Origin: Cercophora sp. LCS_1 | Taxonomy: Eukaryota > Ascomycota > Sordariomycetes > Sordariales > Lasiosphaeriaceae | Assembly: GCA_036250225.1 (NCBI GenBank) | Contig: JAPZLL010000063.1 | Span: forward strand, 1 to 64,000 | Direction: 5' to 3' | DNA: 64,000 nucleotides | Shown: positions 22,729 through 33,223 of the stretch, piece by piece | Position numbering within the stretch: position 1 is the stretch's first letter | How the letters are laid out: each line of letters starts with the position of its first letter | Translations under genes and position numbers: made by a program | The notes under the pieces: model-generated | What the model was told of the DNA's origin: nothing | Databases searched by the model: none | The model's input: the letters and a program-made list of their open reading frames with translations, nothing else

Positions 22729-23647
22729 CTTGACGGACTGCGAGGTGGCGAGGCTTGATGGAGGGATTGTGACAACATGGTGATGATGTCTGTGGCCTTT
22801 ATACCACTGGGGATCGACATGGTGTCTGAGACTGTGGTGGAGGTGTTCGTGCTGTCAATGTCAAAGGCACGCTTCAGCCTCCTCCAGTGATTGCAACCTG
22901 CCAAAACGGGACTGCGTCCGAAGCCACGGGAACCACAGCCAGGGTGTCGATTGGGTTTGGTGTTCCCCCAACAATTGTGCACAACATCGTCATCGTGTTC
23001 AATCGGGACTCCTCATTGGATCCCCTGCCATCTCGCTGTGGCTGGGCCTTTTACCCGGATCGTCGGTGCGGCACGCAGAGTTGCAGCGGCGGACAAACAG
23101 GTGTTAGGCCAGGGGACGTGGTGGTGTCTGGTGGTAGTCGCTTGAAGCAAGCGCCTCGTTGACTGCGGGGAAACAAAACAAGCAGCGTAAGGGAGATTGC
23201 ACGTGGACTTGGATTAGGCCGACTGGGACTCCATCACGCGCACTCTTGGCGCCGGCCAAGTCGTCAACACCAAGACCCCGGTCGATGTCGCCATCACGGA
23301 GCGTAACCCGGGGCAGATAAGAAGAAATATCACGCATTCCTGCTCTTTTTCATGTGCATCAACGGCCACGTCTTCGCATGCGGAATCGCAGGTTTTGAGA
23401 GTCGTCCATCGAGCCCGAACCGTCGGGCGGCAAGACCGGGCCGGCGGGGTCGGGAATCGTCGGCAATGCAAGGGCGCTTCAAGCATTCCCCGCACGGCCA
23501 GCGCCCAGGCCAACGTCTGCCAAAACCGGGGACCAGGACCAGCAACTGACTGACAACCGGGACCGGGGCCACAACAAGAGTCAAGAGTCGCAAGATTGCA
23601 ACGCGACGGAACCACGATCCCCGCATCGCCAGCCATTCTCAGCGATC
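22729..23647. other. Divergent intergenic region, phospholipase A2 and TPR gene
   Basis: About 0.9 kb between two start codons that point away from each other. No coding signal. Both promoters must lie here. Confidence 0.5.
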
Positions 23648-25333
23648 ATGGACCCCGCGACGCTGGCGCCCGAAAATGGCGCCGAGTACTACGACCTGGG
23701 ACGCTTCCATCGACGCGTCACCACGACGAGCCCCGACGCCCAACGGTGGTTTGACCGGGGACTCGTCTGGACCTTTGCCTTCAACCACGAGGAGTCGGCC
23801 AACTGCTTTGAGCGCGCCGCCGCTATCGACCCGGACTGCGCAATCGCATACTGGGGGATGGCTTATGCGCTCGGGCCCAACTACAACAAACCGTGGAGCG
23901 CGTTTGGCGACGACGAGCTTGAAGATGCCGTCTCGAGAGGCCGTCGCGCCATCGCCGTTGCCGAGGAAAAGTCCGCGGCCGCTTCCGCGGTGGAGCGTGC
24001 GCTGATCCGGGCGATTCAAGTCCGATACCCCGAATCCCACGCCGACCTCGCCGCCGACACCACCAAGGGACGCGAGCGGGAACGAAAATATGCCGAAACA
24101 CTGGAATCCGTCTATCGCGACTTCCCCGACGATATTGACGTCGCAGCGCTCTACGCTGATGCACTCATGAATCTGACGCCCTGGAGGTTGTGGGACATCA
24201 GATCCGGCGAGCCGACCCCTGGCTCCCGGACTCTGGATGCAAAAGCGGTGCTCGAGAGGGGCTTATCACGCAACGCCCACCATCCCGGACTACTCCATCT
24301 CTACATTCACCTCATGGAGATGTCACGTCATCCGGAGATGGCTCTGCGTTGGGCTGACAACCTCCGGGGTCTGGTCCCCGATGCGGGGCACCTGCATCAC
24401 ATGCCGACCCATCTCGACATTCTGTGCGGCGATTACCGTCGCGCGATCGCGTCCAACTCGCAGGCCATCGACGCAGACGAGAGATTCCTGAGGAAGGACG
24501 GTGCCATGAATTTTTACAGCCTCTATCGCTCGCACAACTACCATTTTCGGATTTACGCCGCCATGTTTGCGGGCCAGTCCGAGGTTGCGCTGGAGACAGC
24601 CACGGAGTTGGAAGAGACCCTCCCGGAAGAGCTGCTTCGGATTCCGTCACCGCCCATGGCAGACTGGTTGGAGGGATTTCTGGCCATGCGTGTCCATGTG
24701 CTTGTCAGGTTTGGTTGGTGGGAGGATATCATCCGATTGGAGCTCCCGAAGGATGCCGAGCTATACAGCACAACGACGGCCATGACACACTATGCCAAGG
24801 GTGTTGCGTATGCCGCGACGGGATGTGTTGATGAGGCAGAAAAAGAGAAAGCCCGCTTTACCGAAGCCGTGAAGAGGGTCCAACCGTCGCGAACTGTCTT
24901 CAACAACACCTGTCTTGACATCTTGGCCGTTGCATCAGCCATGCTAGAAGGCGAGCTAGAATATCGTCGTGGGAACTTTGACCCAGCTTTTGAACATCTT
25001 CGAAGGGCAATCGAGCTCGACGACGGGCTGCCTTATGATGAGCCGTGGGGCTGGATGCAGCCGACACGACATGCCTACGGCGCCCTGCTGCTCGAACAAG
25101 ACCGTGTGAGTGACGCATTAGAGGTATATGCTGCGGATCTTGGCTTCAGCGACGCTCTTCCCCGTGCCTTGCAGCATCGTGGGAATGTCTGGGCGCTTCA
25201 CGGGTATTATGAGTGTCTGACGAGGTTGGGGCGTGAAGCTGAGGCGCGCCTTGTGAAGCCGCAGTTGGAGGTAGCGCTGGCTGTCGCGGATATCGAGATC
25301 AAGGCGTCTTGTTGCTGCCGCAGAGGGGCTTGA
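23648..25333 (+). CDS. TPR-repeat protein, intronless, 561 residues
   Basis: A soluble helical-repeat protein built of degenerate tetratricopeptide repeats: ESANCFERAAAIDPDCAIAYWGMAYALGPNYNKPW at residues 37-72 (key pattern A-x-x-x-x-x-P-D), more repeats to about residue 530, with HxxH patches such as GHLHHMPTHLDI. There is no signal peptide, membrane segment or added enzymatic domain. It belongs to a family found in many ascomycetes and in bacteria, of unknown role. The start is the first ATG of a long frame and the first residues precede the first repeat closely, so it looks right. The C-terminus is unusual: a CCC triplet followed by basic residues, a possible palmitoylation or metal-binding tail. 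Unlike almost all neighbours it has no intron. Confidence 0.85.
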   Translation: MDPATLAPENGAEYYDLGRFHRRVTTTSPDAQRWFDRGLVWTFAFNHEESANCFERAAAIDPDCAIAYWGMAYALGPNYNKPWSAFGDDELEDAVSRGRRAIAVAEEKSAAASAVERALIRAIQVRYPESHADLAADTTKGRERERKYAETLESVYRDFPDDIDVAALYADALMNLTPWRLWDIRSGEPTPGSRTLDAKAVLERGLSRNAHHPGLLHLYIHLMEMSRHPEMALRWADNLRGLVPDAGHLHHMPTHLDILCGDYRRAIASNSQAIDADERFLRKDGAMNFYSLYRSHNYHFRIYAAMFAGQSEVALETATELEETLPEELLRIPSPPMADWLEGFLAMRVHVLVRFGWWEDIIRLELPKDAELYSTTTAMTHYAKGVAYAATGCVDEAEKEKARFTEAVKRVQPSRTVFNNTCLDILAVASAMLEGELEYRRGNFDPAFEHLRRAIELDDGLPYDEPWGWMQPTRHAYGALLLEQDRVSDALEVYAADLGFSDALPRALQHRGNVWALHGYYECLTRLGREAEARLVKPQLEVALAVADIEIKASCCCRRGA

Positions 25334-27696
25334 GCCTTGGCTTTGACTCTGTGAATGAAAAAAACGAAATTACCTTACATAATGAAGGAAATGGCACCAT
25401 CACCAACAATGTGCGGCAGTGCAAGGCGGGCTGATAGTCACAAGCGCCCGCTCGAATGAGTCCTCCCTAGTTCCGTCCCGAAGATCGTCAAATTATCGCA
25501 AAAGAGCGCAAAGCTTTGAAGCGGTGCTTGAGGCCCGAAGGATGTGCAGCGCGCAGTCTGAAGATCAGCGGCTGAGAACATAAAGCGGAGCAGCTGAGAA
25601 GCTGCCAAGGCTAAAAATACACCTTGCTACCAGTTAAATCATGCTCCTGCATAACTGCACTCGCTTCGCTGATAAAGTATTGCCGAGCTCGGAACAGTTA
25701 ACCCTGAAGATGGCTACCCGAAATTTAAGACCTTTAAGCAGATGAGAATGCAACTGCAGGGTCCCCTCGAAGAGGCTAATTCAGGCCGATTCCTTCGCGG
25801 CTGTGTCAGATTGGAGCCTAAGCTGAATTTAATACAGGGTAGCATTTGACGACGTCAGTCGGGCGTGATATCTCTCCGTTCGTTTCCTCTTCTCCAATTT
25901 GTACGCAGAGAGGAGGTGTTGCTAGATTTCTGAGGATTCCCATCCATTTCAAAACCCGCACTGCTCAGACGAGGGAGAGAGACTTCCCATATTTGTGAAC
26001 TTGAAACGACGAGATTGCCTTAAAGTCGCGCCAGCCGAACAACCAGTCTTCGAACTTCTTCCTTCCCCTGAATGTCCGGCGCTCCCATGTGAAGAAAGAG
26101 ATCTACATTCTCACGCAAGTCATGACAAATTCAAGTTGAGGTTGTCTCGGAAGCCGCCCAAATTAGCGGCCCTTTTTCCTTTCCTGGCTGCTCGCCGTTG
26201 ACAGAGTGATTATCAACCCAATCACAAAGTGACGGCAAGACTAACTAGTAAAAAGGAGTGGTGAATTGGCAATGTCTTGTCATGGGCCATCGCAGTCGGG
26301 CCTGAGTCAAGCCGTCGTTGTTGATGCAGGACCATTGTCGTGACCATTGTGGGGTCAGGTGCCAAACTCTCATTGGCGATGGGTGAGACAAAACAGCGGC
26401 AAGTGCGGCTGCGGGGGAATGTGAAGTCGCTTACTGGTCTGTGTTGAAATTGGGATTCAATAGTCCTGTTGGAGAATGAGACATGAAAGCCACATGCAAG
26501 TGCTCAGGAAGCTTCCGAGCCAATGGGTCTTGCGTGATCGTGGCCCCATGCCAGTGCATCCGATCCCGGCTGCCGATCTGAACCCCGGCGCTGATCAGCA
26601 CAGTCAAGTCTGCACATAAGCATCAGAGGCATGACGATAATCTGGCTATACCGGTAAAAATGGCCGTTCCCGACCGAATTTGTATAGCACATAAGCATAT
26701 CTTTCGCATTGGCGTTATCGTTAAATTTTTGGCTTAGTCACCATACAAATCGTTGGAGTCAGTATAGTTATAGGAGGTTATGCCCCGGACTCTAGTCAGT
26801 AGGGCCAGTATTTATAGGGGTCTTACAGGGGGGCCGGGGCAGGAAGCCCCAGGGTTAGGATTATATGTGCATTCACCTTGAGCATAATCTGGGTTTAACG
26901 ATCAAAATAGCCGTTCCCGAGCTGATGCTTCTGTGTAGACTTGACTGTACCCCGTGCCGGGAGCATCCGTCCCTCCACTCCCAGCCGCACCGCCTGGACA
27001 TGTCCGAATCAACAGATGCGAAGATCGTCACCCTCCAAATTCGATCCTCCAAAATGGGCAGTCGGCGCCCAGCCCCATGCTGCTTTGGGATTCCCAGACG
27101 AGGACGTGATGTACGGGATACTGCCCCTCTGTGCACACGGAATCACCACGGCTGGAGAGGGACCATGATCAACGACAAGAACTTGATTACTTAGGAGTTG
27201 GTGAAATTAGCGATGCAGTTCAGCTCTTCTCACCAAGCTCTCCCAGTGAGTCCGGTCAAATGGGACAGCAAACGACCCCCGTATAGACAAGCCAGTGCCT
27301 GCATTTGTCGTGTCATTGTGTCTCGCGTCCCAAGATACCTTCTGCGACTGGACGATGATCAGCATCTTCCAAGCGGCCACCATCCTAGCCATCAGTCACA
27401 TTTCCAGCTGAGACGACGTCGTTCGGTGTTTTCTTGTGCGGGGATGGACAACATCTCACCGAGGGCAACCATCTGAGTCGGACCGACTGATCACCTTCTC
27501 GCTCTTGTTGTGAGAAATTCGTCTTTGGATTGACTTGAAGGGGCATGCCAGTGGAATACAAAAGACGAACCAAGATCCCGCGAGAGAAATAGTTCTGTTC
27601 ATCATCAGCATCACCTTCATCAGCCATACTCAGCTCCCGTCATCGAGAGATCCAGCTCTTATCATCACTCTAGTCGTTTCACATCACTGTTGCAAC
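25334..27696. other. Intergenic, 2.4 kb with a fold-back repeat
   Basis: No gene recognised. It contains the inverted-repeat structure at 26600-26948 and, at its right end, the promoter of the HsbA-like gene. Confidence 0.45.
26600..26948. mobile_element. MITE-like fold-back element
   Basis: Left arm 26600-26626 and right arm 26922-26948 are inverted repeats matching at 25 of 27 positions, about 350 bp from end to end. Inside, a 37-bp sequence starting ATAATCTGG and ending GCCGTTCCCGA occurs twice in direct orientation (26637-26673 and 26884-26920, about 80% identical). A third piece of the arm (GCACATAAGCAT) lies near 26689. The interior has no open frame. This is the build of a small non-autonomous element, though I see no clear target duplication. 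Confidence 0.5.
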
Positions 27697-28406
27697 ATGC
27701 TTTCCCTCCGCTCAATTGTCACCGGCGCTCTCGCCATGACGGCAGCGACCGCTTCGGCTGCGGCGACCCCGCAGCAGATCGCCGATGGCTTGAGGTCCTT
27801 GACCCAGAAACATCAGGCCCTCCAAGCTCCTGCGCAGAGCATCACCATCCTCAACGCTCCGTTGATCGTCATTGGCCAGGGCCCGTTCCCTGTAAGCTAC
27901 AACACGTTCAGTTCAACACACCCAAGTGCTAACACAGGGCAGATAATCATCGCTGGCTACCAGGACATCGTTGCAACTGGCAGCGCCCTCATCAGCCAGT
28001 TTCCTGGCACCCCTGCCATCACTGGCGCTGATGCTGACTTGGTGTTCAACGCTTTCCGTGAAGTACATCTGCACTCGAGCTGGTGTATAAAGTCATGCTA
28101 ATAAAATCTAGCACGTCCGTGTCAGCCAGGCCACCCTCAACGTTTTGATTGGCAAGGCTGGCCTCTTGACCAACGTTCCAGTCATCGGACCTCCGGTGGC
28201 CACAGCTTTGCGCGGATACGAGGGCATCATTGATGTAAGCTACACCACCAGAACTTGCTTACATGAGTCCTAACCTTGTATAGACCATCGCCATTACCCT
28301 GATCGATCTCGCTGAACCCCGTGCCGCAGACCTGGCAGCCGAGGCTAATTCTCTTGGTGCGACCACTGACCTCGCCATCCAGAAGTATGATGGTCTTAGT
28401 ATTTGA
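27697..28406 (+). CDS. HsbA-like secreted hydrophobic surface-binding / cell-wall protein
   Basis: Exons 27697-27891, 27943-28062, 28112-28234 and 28284-28406 give 186 residues with every junction in phase 0. The signal peptide is MLSLRSIVTGALAMTAATASA. The mature part is alpha-helical, rich in Ala, Leu, Ile and Gly, with no cysteine, as in the HsbA/Mp1p family, which binds hydrophobic surfaces or lies in the cell wall. In intron 1 the first AG would give a stop, so the acceptor is the second (GGGCAG, 27942). Family assignment rests on size, secretion and helix pattern rather than one strong motif. Confidence 0.65.
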
Positions 28407-28681
28407 GAGGGACTTGGTTCGTGTCTGCTCAGCCCATGAATGACGGCTATTTGTACTTGATGGGCCCGAGAGAATGGTGTCAGGGGTATGGACTATGACA
28501 AGGATTACAGCATTTTGACGACCTCAGCTCCTCATTCAACCTGTTCGTCAAGATCTGTTATCAATTCACATGCTTTGGCTCATCACGGAATTCATTGATG
28601 TTACCTCGTGTTCTTTGCATTGAAAAAGTGATAATATCGTCGTTGAACCCCTTATCCATCCCACACTGGATGAAGTCTCAC

Positions 28682-29323
28682 TCACGGCCAATTTATCCGA
28701 TTCTTCAATGCCTCCTCATCGCGAAGCCACTCCGCTCCGACAGTATCGGGATGTTTCCCACATATTCTCTCTCCCCGCACAGCCCGTCCATAAGTCTTCT
28801 TCCACGCCTTCATATACACCCACCCCGTCATCCAAGTCCCACACTTTGCATCCAAGTACTCGTTGAACGACTGAAACTCATCGCTGCTGCACGGATTCGG
28901 CCCGCCGCGACTGCACCCGTAGGCGACACTGTTGCCCCTCCGCGAGAACAAAACCCATCTTCTTTGGATGACAATGCCGTCGTCGCATTTGTGGCCCATT
29001 GCGGCGGATGCGTTGGTGTACTCGTTGGCGAGAAGATCGTTGCCGGTGCATGTAGCGTTGGAGATGGGGAGGTAAAGATCACGCTTTTGGTGAGTGCTGA
29101 TGCTGATGTCGGCTGTTTGATCCAAGTACAGGCTGAGGATGGTGAGTGTCATGTGTGTTGGTGAGTGGATGGTGAGCCGGAAAGTCCCGTCAGGAGTATC
29201 GGGGAGGATGAGTCCGTCGTTGGTTATGTCCACGTCCGGGGGGCTGATGGTCTTCCCCAGGGCGAGGGTCGCTGCTCGGTTGAGTCCGAGAAGACTCAGT
29301 GAAATAAAGTGGATGAGACGCAT
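28682..29323 (-). CDS. Secreted protein of unknown family, 213 residues
   Basis: A single-exon frame from ATG 29323. The signal peptide is MRLIHFISLSLLGLNRAATLA. The mature protein has several cysteines (NATCTGN, GHKCDD, YGCSRGGPNPCSS, AKCGTW, RICGKH), one N-glycosylation site (NATC), a Trp-rich segment (CGTWMTGWVYMKAWKK) and no membrane anchor. I do not recognise it. It lies tail to tail with the HsbA-like gene, 275 bp apart. Composition and cysteine pairing look like a genuine secreted protein, possibly an effector or wall protein. Confidence 0.65.
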   Translation of the reverse strand: MRLIHFISLSLLGLNRAATLALGKTISPPDVDITNDGLILPDTPDGTFRLTIHSPTHMTLTILSLYLDQTADISISTHQKRDLYLPISNATCTGNDLLANEYTNASAAMGHKCDDGIVIQRRWVLFSRRGNSVAYGCSRGGPNPCSSDEFQSFNEYLDAKCGTWMTGWVYMKAWKKTYGRAVRGERICGKHPDTVGAEWLRDEEALKNRINWP

Positions 29324-29936
29324 CCTGTCTGGCTTTTGTGAGTGCGATGCTCGAGCGGAGGATGCTCGTGAAGCCCGTCTCGGATTTTCAAGGTGGCGTG
29401 TTTGGGTTCGCGACGCCGTGAACCTCGGCCCGACGCCGCCCCGATCCTTATTTTGACGTTCTCCCCACCCCCGCCAACTATCCCATGCTACTCAACTCCA
29501 TAATATCTTCATCCGATGAAGTAAACTTCGCATTCCATAGTGAACCTCGGTATTGATTCCGATGACGAGCGGAGAGTATATAGAAGGACGATTTGATTAT
29601 CCAGGGCATTGTGAAATGCTGGCCCAACTGGATTGATAAGTAGTATTATAAATATTGGAATTGAGATTATCCGGTTGCGATCTATTTTTAAAGTTGCAGC
29701 TGAACGGTGGTACATTAACTTGTTGTGGGTATGCGTCCACCAAAATACAGCGTTTTCATCTTGTGATTGGGCTTGATCAACTTCGCGGGCTGAGCGGTGA
29801 CTGGCTCGGTCTTCTAACGACTAGAAAAAGCCCTCAGAGATGGATTGCGTTGCAGGATCTCGCAGCCCCGAGGGAACACCTTGGTTTCAATACATCGAGT
29901 CAGCTCCCGCTTGAGACCTTGGAAGTCAAACGTGAG
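29324..29936. other. Intergenic with a repeat related to 42.06-42.28 kb
   Basis: No intact gene. Positions 29777-29844 match 42062-42100 followed by 42252-42279 (see findings). Confidence 0.45.
29777..29844 (+). repeat. 68-bp copy of the region upstream of the DUF3176 gene
   Basis: Matches 42062-42100 (4 mismatches seen) and then, without a gap, 42252-42279 (AGAAAAAGCCCTCAGAGATG and flanks). The ATG at 42075 corresponds to CTG here. Confidence 0.7.
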
Positions 29937-30381
29937 CCGCGCCAGGCCGAACAGCCGCATCGGCAACGCCTTCCGGCCCTTCCGGCCCCTCCGGCCCCTC
30001 CCCCTCCTTTGCCAGAGCTCATCGCCGCCCAGGGAGACTCACCCTCTATGAGCAAGCGGCTCCAGCAGAGGACCGAGCAGGGGCCCGAACTTGAGGTGGT
30101 AGATCGGATGATGACCCTGGTAGAAATGGAAAACGTAAAGAAACAAGTCCGGAGAATGAGAACGACGGTTCGGGTGGCAGTAGCGCAAGGGTTGGACCTT
30201 TCGAAGGACCACTTTGATACCGTGTTGATCGGCAATGCGGTCACTAGTAAGCATACTATTTAACCACGCTAGCGGAGACTAACGGTGCCGAACAGGAAGA
30301 ACAACCTTCACGCGCTTATTCGCCAAATTCTTTGTCAAGATGAAAGTCATTCCGGGGACGGCTTCATGGAAAAGACGCTAA
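29937..30381 (+). pseudogene. AAA+ ATPase (CbxX/SpoVK-like) remnant
   Basis: A readable piece of the fungal CbxX/SpoVK-like AAA family: a linker rich in Pro, then MENVKKQVRRM, LDLSKDHFDTVLIGN and, after an intron (30247-30295), FTRLFAKFF and VIPGT. The Walker A motif, normally GNPGTGKTT, reads GNAVTRRTT, so the P-loop Gly and Lys are gone. The frame ends at TAA 30379-30381, right where Walker B should follow. There is no rest of the protein. It is a truncated, non-functional copy. The intron has kept good splice sites, so decay may be recent. Confidence 0.55.
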
Positions 30382-30590
30382 TCGAAGTTCTCTACATTTC
30401 CAACATTTCCAACTTCGCAAAACAAGGCGGCGGGGTAAGTGCCTTTACTTGCTATATCACCACACCTTCCTGATTCAGATACGCGTAGGTACTGCTCGTT
30501 ACTGGCCCCATCTTAGCTGAGGAGAGCACAAACAATAGAACGTCGGGGAACCCGATGCACGGAATCGAATTACCTTTGGCAATTCTCCTC

Positions 30591-31386
30591 CTACTCCAAG
30601 CCGCTAAGCCTACGAAAGTCATCGTTATTGACGACGGCAAACTCGCCAATCTTTTCAAAGCCCGGTCCGGAGATTTCCGTCTCCCATTTGCCCATTGCCA
30701 TCTCCGTAAGGAACTTGCCCAGTGGCTGCGATGGACTGCATTTTCCCGGAAACGCGGTGCGGTAGATCGGCCCGAGCAAGGTGATGGCCGTCTGCTTGAC
30801 GACCGGTCTTGGCGAGACGTAGGGTTTGATAACATCGTGATCGACCCAGTCGACGAAGCCGGGCCGCACCGTGTTCGCGCGTAGCCGCGCGTTGGCCTTG
30901 CGCGCCGCGGCGAGGGCCATCTCGGTTTCCCCCTTGACGCGAGCATAGAGGGGCGTGAACAGCCCCGGTTCGAACGTCGCGCCTCCTCCGGACACGAAGA
31001 CGAAGTGGAATGGGCCGCCGTGAGGGGCGAGGGTCGCAAAGGCTTGGGCGCCGCCACGGCGTAGGTTGTCGTGATTTTGACGTACTCCCTGCTCCCACCA
31101 GTCAGTTAAGGGCCGATCTTGAACGGGACAGCGTAGGCGACCTACTCCTTGGTGATGACAGCATTCTGGCCGGTTCCCAACGCCCACACGCACCCGCTGG
31201 CTCCGCGGAGTTGGGCTAGGACGCCAGCGCTGTACTCAGTGAAGTCGTTGTGCAGTATGACGTGGATGCGGGGGTCGTTCGCGTCCTCGGCCATCTTAAC
31301 TGGGCGTCTGCTGAGAATGGAGATTTGGGGTACGTCTTCCATACCGATCATGACAAGCCGTTCGCGCCGGTCAGGATGAGATGCAT
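30591..31386 (-). pseudogene. NAD(P)-dependent nucleoside-diphosphate-sugar epimerase-like gene, broken
   Basis: Remnant of a Rossmann-fold epimerase/NmrA-like protein. ATG at 31386 opens MHLILTGANGL, then the frame shifts and about eight codons of the Rossmann helix appear deleted before MIGMEDVPQISILSRRPVK. An intron (31089-31145) splices properly to EEYVKITTTYAV. A one-base shift near 31060 then leads into FATLAPHGGPFHFVFVSGGG, ARVKGETEMALA, TVRPGFVDW and the C-terminus GKFLTEMAMGKWETE to stop at 30591. At least two frame lesions, and the GxxGxxG dinucleotide loop is incomplete. Not functional as it stands. Confidence 0.75.
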
Positions 31387-33223
31387 CTTTGATGATAACA
31401 CGATCTGTGTTTTGGGGGGTTTTGGGTTGTGTTTTCCCCTCTTTAGACGCCCGGGAGGGCCGGAGCCTGGAAATTTTAGCCAGTGGTGTGATACTACTAG
31501 TGTCACGTGGGCGAGTAGGTATCTGATTCGAAAGGTGAGAATATGAAGTGCAGTCAGGGCCGATTGGATCCCGCGCTTTTGGTGCAGTGGTATTTTGCGA
31601 TACTGTGTTACGCGCGAGAACGCCGTCTGCAATCCCTTAATGAACAGTCAAACCACTCACCGAAAAAGAAGGATCAACTGTTGACAATGGCCACGGCGCA
31701 CCATTAGCCTTGCATGCAGTCGAATAAGTCTACACAGCTGTCCCAACAGCGACTGAGTCTTTCCGAATTGTGAAGCTCCCTGACTACTCACCAACGGACA
31801 AAATAAGTATCCCGATCCGCGCATTTGACCTGGGTGATGTGCTCTTGTCCAATGCGCTCTTTTCCCCTGGGATGATCCGCGATATTTACGCCTGAGCTTT
31901 GACACAAAGACACTTGAAGTTGCTCGTACATTGTTCGGAACTTTCAAGATTATAAGACGGTTAAAATTAGGCTTCTTTTCAGCTAAATAACTTCTTGTAT
32001 TTTGGCCCGACTTTACCCATCTCTTGTACATGTTCACTTTCTTTCATCATCCTATACGTCCACCTTAGCCATCCTCCAGGTCTCGTCACAGTAACCACGT
32101 GCCCTCTTTAGATACCCTATACCGCGACGTTTTCCCGCCTTCAAGACCCATCAAAACCTCTAGTTTCTCCTCACCTGCATCCAGCCGGATCCGTGCTCGC
32201 AGCCGGCCGCGCCCGTCCCCAATCGCTGGCTCGAGCGGGAACCGCATCTCCGCCTTGTCAAACTCGGTCAAAACCTCCAGTTCGGGGAGGACTCGGAAGG
32301 TTGGAGGGTTCGGAAGAGCCCTAAGAGGATTCCTTTGTTTTGCAAGGTTTGGAGAGGGGGGGGCGCTGGGAGGAGTGGCATACTCCAAGCGCCAAGTTCA
32401 GGAAGCCGCTGCCGAGCCGGCCCCTCTCCTAGGTCCTCCCACCCCTAACGTTTGAACTAAAATCCGACATAGCATCAGCCGCTACCCCGTATAGTCTGGT
32501 GCACACATAGTGAACGAAAGCAACCCACTGCAACGGGCATCCCAGTAAGCGCTAAGGAAACATCAAAAACAAAAAAAAGAACACTGCATGTGCCCTGGTC
32601 ATTCCAACCGGCAGGTGTTCCGAGAATAGATTGCCCTGCCAAGCTTCCACATGGGCTAACGATTTCATTCCCTTTCTCGTCTGCTGCGCGTCATGTCGGT
32701 AGGTAGTATTCTTTCCTACGTTACACCACACTTAGACCTGAAAGGCAAAGCCCAGCCGCTAGCGAATCTCGGGGACCCAGTCGGGACGCTCGGAGACGCC
32801 CGGAAAGGAGGTCAAAGCTCCACCACAGCATCCACATTCGTGTCCAAGAAATCCAAAGTCTGGTTTGGTAATTTCCCGAGTACCAAACTTACAGCAGTAG
32901 TCTCTCCCGCGTGGCATTGGGGGGTCGTTTCCGTGTCCCCACTTTCACCGAAGCCAGATATGTATTCCTTCGCGCATTGGGCCATGCCCTGCTCAGGCAG
33001 ATGCATTGCAGGCAGTCTCCGTAGTCTCTGCGGCCAAGACACACGAAGGAAGTCGATGATGACAGCGTGGGATCTTGGTATTGTACCTTGTCCGTGAATG
33101 AGTATAAGGGCGGGCCGCGTCCACGCCCTGCTGCCCTGTGTCGGTTTTTTGTCCAAGTGTCTCTCGTAGCACTCCAACTGCCCGTCACTCGTTTCTGGTT
33201 CCTTCTGTCTCAAGCCAAAGAAG
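31387..33223. other. Intergenic, 1.8 kb
   Basis: No convincing gene. A 100-codon frame on the minus strand (32388-32086) has protein-like composition but no ATG at its start. The right end is the promoter of the FAD oxidase gene. Confidence 0.45.

Noticed and set aside
32086..32388. 100-codon frame on the minus strand with protein-like beta-strand pattern
   Set aside because: No ATG at its start, a TGA just upstream, and no exon that would join to it; may be chance.
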